Assembly: GCA_036897625.1 (NCBI GenBank)
Contig: JAYMTA010000859.1
Span: 1-23,595 of the forward strand
From: Pelargonium cotyledonis
Lineage: Eukaryota > Streptophyta > Magnoliopsida > Geraniales > Geraniaceae
Direction: 5' to 3'
Length of the DNA stretch: 23,595 bases
This document shows, one piece after another, positions 19,546-23,595 of this stretch. Within the stretch, counting starts at the first letter, position 1. Every line of letters starts with the position of its first letter. The translations under genes were made by a program, and so were the position numbers. A model generated the notes under the pieces. It did no database searches. It was not told the origin of the DNA and was given only the letters and a program-made list of their open reading frames with translations.

Positions 19546-20546
19546 ATTATATGTATAAAAAAAATTCTAAAGTTCAAGTTTTACATCTACGCTCAAATAA
19601 ATACTAGCCAAACATAAGTATGACTTGATCAACTTGGCCAATTTGAATGTTACACTTCAATTAACAAAGAAAAATTATTGTTATTATTATTATTATTATT
19701 ACTAGTCTAGTTAAGCTATACTAAGTGGAAGGTCATGGGCATCAAAAAGCACTAACCAAAATCAATTTCTTAGACATTTTATATTAGGGAAAAACCACTA
19801 GTCTTCTTGAGTTTTCTTGTGATCTTCCAAGTTCAACCAACAAGAAAAGCACAAACATGTGAATGGCCAATTGACCCAATTGCTTTACTTGGACCATGGC
19901 CATGGATATAGACCAAATCTAATTGACCTAGACCACAAATATGAGTGGAAATAAAATCTTCCATGCCCATTTAAAATACTCACACAAAATACAATTAAAG
20001 TAGATACAAGTTTGATTTCCAATTGAATGTTAGTGTATTTGATTTTCAAGTCACTTCATAAACGAAGAGTTTTGAGATCAAGTGCTATAAACTATAATGT
20101 TGTCTTTCAACAACAAAAATCAACTGTTTACAAGGATCATGTGATACTTTATTATCAAACAAGTCACTATGATGCACTTTTTTTTTTATTGAAATTGCTA
20201 ACCAAACATAATAGGAGTAAAAAAAAATCTTTCTCTTCTTGTAAAAGTGGTGGATTAGTCATTTATAATTCTGAACTCAGACACCAACCAAAATGTGAAT
20301 TAAGAACATTCAAAAATGCCCAAAATGCCTATCAAACAAGCTTATAGCGCAAAAAATGTAGCTAGACACACAGAAAAATCTTATAACCTCGTTCGTGTGC
20401 CCATTTTGCTCGAAGTGTACGAGTTTCAACCAAACATATTGTCACCAGTCACGAAACCTAATGGTACTACATCTCCTTCGTCAAACTTCAAACACGATGA
20501 ATTTTGATTATCGCGAGCCTTGTAATTTCTACATTTTCTCTTAATC
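19546..20546. other. Intergenic, with TTA microsatellite
   Basis: A (TTA)7 repeat lies at 19681-19701. The 106-codon frame at 20027-20347 and the 63-codon frame at 20316-20507 lack a plausible promoter, a family match and normal composition, so I do not call them. Phrases such as ACCAAACATA recur in this stretch, which may be transposon debris. Confidence 0.45.
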
Positions 20547-20721
20547 TATAAATAGCCATCAAGAAAGTGAAACAATAATGACACAGAGAACATCAACACT
20601 GTTGGATCTGTGTCTCTGGTCCCATGAATCGCCGCCACAAATTCTTTTCATGGATTCCTCAAAACTTGGAACCAATCTCTTCAAAACAACAATAAAATTG
20701 AGAAGAAATAATATTTGTTAA
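20547..20721 (+). other. TATA box followed by short ORFs, possible small transcription unit
   Basis: TATAAATA at 20547-20554 is a consensus plant TATA box. Two short frames follow: ATG at 20578 with 47 codons (stop 20719-20721), and ATG at 20624 with 23 codons (stop 20693-20695). Transcription should start near 20580, so the first ATG may be missed and the second used. AATAAA at 20691-20696 overlaps the stop of the shorter frame, which would be too early for a normal 3' end. The region also overlaps the likely 3' end of the convergent KIC-like gene. Neither peptide is recognised. In AT-rich DNA a chance TATA box is quite possible. Confidence 0.25.
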
Positions 20722-20734
20722 ATACAGTTCCTCC

Positions 20735-20740
20735 TTTATT
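20735..20740 (-). terminator. Candidate poly(A) signal of the KIC-like gene
   Basis: AATAAA on the minus strand (TTTATT as written) lies about 146 nt past the stop codon at 20886-20888, a suitable distance for a plant 3' UTR. Confidence 0.4.
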
Positions 20741-20885
20741 TGATCAATTTCTCTATCTATTTTTTTTTTTACTTTTTACATAAATAAAATTTAGAAGAAA
20801 AGTTCCTTTTTTTTTTGAGAGAAAAATAAAAACAAATAGAAAAGGAACAAGATCAAGCCAATTGGCATGCTCTGTTTCTTGAAAC

Positions 20886-21242
20886 TCAGGATCTTCTGAG
20901 CTCGTCCTCTAAAGCCTCTTCGAGCCACATCTGCGACTCCTCCATCAGCTCCGGGCTCAATCTGAACATCAGCACGCAAAACTCCATCTCATTCAGAGCT
21001 CCGTCGCCGTCGGAATCTCCTTCCCGGAGCATGCCCACGAGCTCGTCGTCGGTGAGGTCCTGCAGTCCCAGAAAACCAGAGTTTCTCTTCAAGCTCTCCA
21101 AGGTGATCACTCCCTTGTCCTTGTCCATCAGCAGCTGAAACCCATTACACAGCTCCGATATCAGACCTTCCCCTCCGAGCTTCTCCGCCATTACCGGCAA
21201 CAAATCCTCGAATCCGAAGACCCTTTTGTCCGTGCCCGCCAT
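20886..21242 (-). CDS. KIC/PBP1-like one-EF-hand calcium-binding protein
   Basis: Intronless frame of 118 codons. It contains one complete EF-hand loop, DSDGDGALNEME (about residues 75-86), with Asp/Asp/Asp at positions 1, 3 and 5, Gly at 6 and Glu at 12, and downstream MEFCVLMFRLSPELME. An earlier region (DKDKGVITLESL, about 40-51) is a degenerate loop unlikely to bind calcium. The family pattern (LPVMAEKLGGEGLISELCNGF near the N-terminus, then LKRNSGFLGL) matches Arabidopsis KIC, the calcium sensor that inhibits the kinesin-like protein KCBP, and PBP1, which binds PINOID kinase. The WLEEAL ending is closer to KIC. The role is thus probably a small cytosolic calcium sensor that regulates a partner protein. 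Which partner cannot be decided here. The start is supported by the TATA box on this strand at 21325-21331. Confidence 0.9.
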   Translation of the reverse strand: MAGTDKRVFGFEDLLPVMAEKLGGEGLISELCNGFQLLMDKDKGVITLESLKRNSGFLGLQDLTDDELVGMLREGDSDGDGALNEMEFCVLMFRLSPELMEESQMWLEEALEDELRRS

Positions 21243-21324
21243 TGTTGCAGAAGAAAATCAAGAAAGTGAAAAAAAAGACAGAGACCCAGAGATATTGATG
21301 AGAGGATCGATCGATCAACGGTAC

Positions 21325-21331
21325 ATTTATA
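21325..21331 (-). promoter_or_regulatory. TATA box of the KIC-like gene
   Basis: TATAAAT on the minus strand lies 83 bp upstream of the start codon, predicting transcription from about 21300 and a leader of about 55 nt. Confidence 0.6.
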
Positions 21332-21338
21332 TGCAGAA

Positions 21339-21368
21339 AGAGAGAGAGAGAGAGAGAGAGTGAGAGAG
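21339..21368 (-). repeat. (GA/CT)n tract just upstream of the KIC-like TATA box
   Basis: An eleven-unit AG run (21339-21360) and, after one T, GAGAGAGG. On the gene's strand it is a CT run ending seven bases before the TATA box, so it is in the core promoter and not in the leader. GA/CT tracts there are known binding sites of plant BPC (GAGA-binding) factors. Confidence 0.65.
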
Positions 21369-23380
21369 GTTCTTGGAAGGAGAGTTTTGTTGTGGGTGAC
21401 AGCAATGGAACAGAGGAAGTTATGGCAGATCAGAGCCTGTACTTGCTACTATGTTTCGAGGAAGGGTGTGGGTGAGGTAGAGGGGCGTTTTGGTCATTTC
21501 TGAGGGGACTTGTTGGTTTTGGATTTGACCTTTGGTGGTCTGTGGGGGTGTTTTGGTCATTTCAGTTGGGGTTGTGTTTGAGGTATGTGTCTTTTTCTGA
21601 ACTTTAATGGCGTTTACTTTGGCTTTTTTATTTTTGGTTGGCAAAGAGGTTGGTTTCAACTTTCAAGACACAATTTTTCTTTTGTTCACATGAGATCAAA
21701 TCAAATTGGAGGAGAAAAGATTTTGAGAGTTTTTGTTTTTCGTCGACCTAAAGATGATATACAATTCGAGTTCGAGCTGACAATTTAGATTTTGAAATGT
21801 TTCGATCAAAATGGAAAGACTTAAGTTGAATTTGATTAGAATTGCGAGTTTTCGGTCAAAACTCTGATTTTACGTGTGAACTTCTGTTTAAGAAAATGTT
21901 GATCAATCATCAGGTTTTAAGTGTTTCCGAGTTTAAGATGAGATTGTCAACTTGACTTGTTTAACGAGTTGAGTTACATAGTACGAAAACGGCTCATTAA
22001 TGATTGGATTGATACGCACTATATGGACAACAAGTTTAAATATTTTGGTCCAAAATTATAAGACAAGATCTAACATGTTTAAATAAATGAGGACTAAGAT
22101 TGATCCGATTCAATTCGATATATTTGACACATTTAATTTATGCGTCATTTGAACATCATACCATTTGAAATTTGCAATTTTATCCTTAAATTAATTAGTT
22201 GCTTAATCTATCAACCCAATATTTCAATTCCTCTCCAAATTTCACGGCATACGACAAAGCTAAACTTAAAATTGAAGCCTCTGATCTTATAAAATTATTA
22301 TAAAATTTAAGAAAATCATATTTAAAGATTGAATTTAATGCTGGATTAGAGGACACTTTGTTGGGAATTTAAGAGGTGATTTGGTGACAATTAGTGATGA
22401 AAATTAAATAGGGTAATGTCCTCTAGATGGAAGTATCTGGTCAATTGCCTCTCTGCCATGAACATGCATGAAACTTCATGCATGCATTTTCTATGAACAT
22501 GTTTTTAGATTTTAGACCAATCTGACAATATACTATTTATTAATCTAGTGATTATCCAAAACCAACAATTAACAAACAAAAAATAAATTAATGTACTAAA
22601 CTTCATTTAAAGTTACGTTTGAGTACTATACGTTCGTTTTGTGTATGCATCTTTCAAGCATATCACTTATGAAACATGTATAAGTACAACATGTCTTGTA
22701 AACATTTATCGCTGCAAATAGATGCAACATATATTTTTTGACATAGTTCGATGCAGAACTAAACGATAGCCGGTCTATTTTCAATCAAAAGAATTTCAAA
22801 ACTCGCTCCGTCGTGAACAAATACACACTCATACACTCATAGGAAGGTGCCATTTTCTTTTTCTTAATATTCAATTTGTAGTTGGAAAGTAATGAACTTC
22901 ATTTCCACTTTGGGGAATAAAAATGAGAAAAGGTCAAATGGAGAATGTTAATGAACCGTCCATGCGTAGATATGGTCTTACGCAAAATCTAATGAACACC
23001 AAGCTTCAATTGTTGAATAGTCAAATACCATTCTCACTATTATCCTATACACATTTTACACACCAATGTCAAATATGGTGATGAAATCAACGTTGCATCA
23101 ATTAAGGAGAAGGGTAGTTTGGACGTTTGATTTTATTTCGAACCCAATACAAACAAATAAAAACTACTTTGTGACATTTTTATCTACTAATAATTATTAT
23201 GAATACATAGTATATAAGCTTGTGATGCAATGTGAGTTCGAACTGAAATTAATTTTTTTATTTTTTGAATGTTGAAAACGATTCTTTGAGACTTTGATAA
23301 ACACTCGTTGTTCTAACATGAGAGTTGACGTTACAGAACTATTTTGAACCTTTTTTTATATAATCTTTGGTAAACACTTA
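21369..23380. other. Intergenic, no gene seen
   Basis: AT-rich sequence with only short chance frames (67-79 codons at most) that lack promoters or family features. A perfect palindrome with RY motifs is at 22463-22484. The rest gives no sign of genes, tRNAs or transposon coding sequence. Confidence 0.5.
22463..22484. repeat. 22-bp palindrome with RY motifs
   Basis: CATGCATGAA and TTCATGCATG form ten-base arms around a central AC. Each arm carries CATGCATG, which contains the RY element (CATGCA) bound by B3-type seed regulators. It is isolated, with no gene start nearby. Confidence 0.6.
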
Positions 23381-23595
23381 GGCTATGTTTGGTATGCTAG
23401 AAAGGAATGGAATGAAATGATCATTCCATCATTTTTATTCCTTTCTTATGTTCGGTTCATGCAGGAAAAGCTAGAAAGCTCATTTCTAGAGGAAAGCTCA
23501 TTCTAGCTTTTTCCTTACAAATCATTTCTTCTCTCAACCTAAGGAATGAGTATTCTAGGTTATCCTAGAATAAAAAATTGTAAACTAAATTATTG
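23381..23595. mobile_element. Partial Tourist-like (PIF/Harbinger) MITE, cut by the window end
   Basis: GGCTATGTTTGGTATG at 23381 follows directly after TTA (23378-23380). A TTA/TAA target site plus a GGC...GTTTGGT terminus is typical of Tourist-like MITEs in plants. Inside are self-complementary stretches: AAAGGAAT (23400-23407) with ATTCCTTT (23438-23445), and AGCTAGAAAGC with CTAGCTTT further in. No coding sequence is present. The right terminus and the second TTA lie beyond the window, so the element is not proven complete. Confidence 0.6.

Noticed and set aside
20027-20347. Plus-strand frame of 106 codons
   Set aside because: The residue make-up mirrors AT-rich DNA, and there is no promoter or recognisable family.
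1-23595. CRISPR array, operon, prophage or organellar insertion
   Set aside because: There are no regularly spaced identical repeats, no bacterial gene arrangement, and no rRNA or chloroplast/mitochondrial genes.

Overview
This window reads as nuclear genomic DNA of a flowering plant, most likely a dicot. It is AT-rich and gene-sparse, with GT-AG introns, TATA boxes about 30 bp ahead of transcription starts, plant-specific gene families, and decayed repeats in the gaps. Nothing looks bacterial, viral or organellar. I cannot name the species.

Layout, left to right. Positions 1-1120 hold no gene I can name. Positions 1121-1215 look like the last exon of a plus-strand gene whose other exons I could not find. 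Positions 1216-4400 are non-coding. They include a GC-richer island (3320-3590) carrying a G-box, and a fold-back element with perfect 16-bp arms (3825-4179). A four-exon xyloglucan endotransglucosylase/hydrolase of the XTH6/7 type lies at 4540-7127 (+), with a G-box/ABRE pair and a TATA box in front. About 5 kb of decayed non-coding DNA follows. A small predicted single-pass membrane protein of unknown role is at 12523-12897 (+). An intronless two-domain fasciclin-like protein of the FLA19/20/21 type is at 14660-15694 (+). A decayed nested tandem repeat (16615-17262) separates it from a convergent membrane-anchored methyltransferase-like gene at 17436-18131 (-). A tRNA-Leu(AAG) gene sits at 19131-19210 (+), inside a degenerate minisatellite. 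A one-EF-hand calcium sensor of the KIC/PBP1 family is at 20886-21242 (-). The right edge (23381 on) cuts through a Tourist-like MITE.

The genes are separate transcription units and do not form a pathway or cluster. XTH and the fasciclin-like protein both act in the cell wall or apoplast, but their proximity is probably chance. The most unusual material is non-genic: several independent decayed local repeat families, a fold-back element close to the XTH promoter, a T-stem mismatch in the tRNA gene, an orphan terminal exon, and short ORFs behind a good TATA box near 20550. I found no convincing novel multi-gene system.
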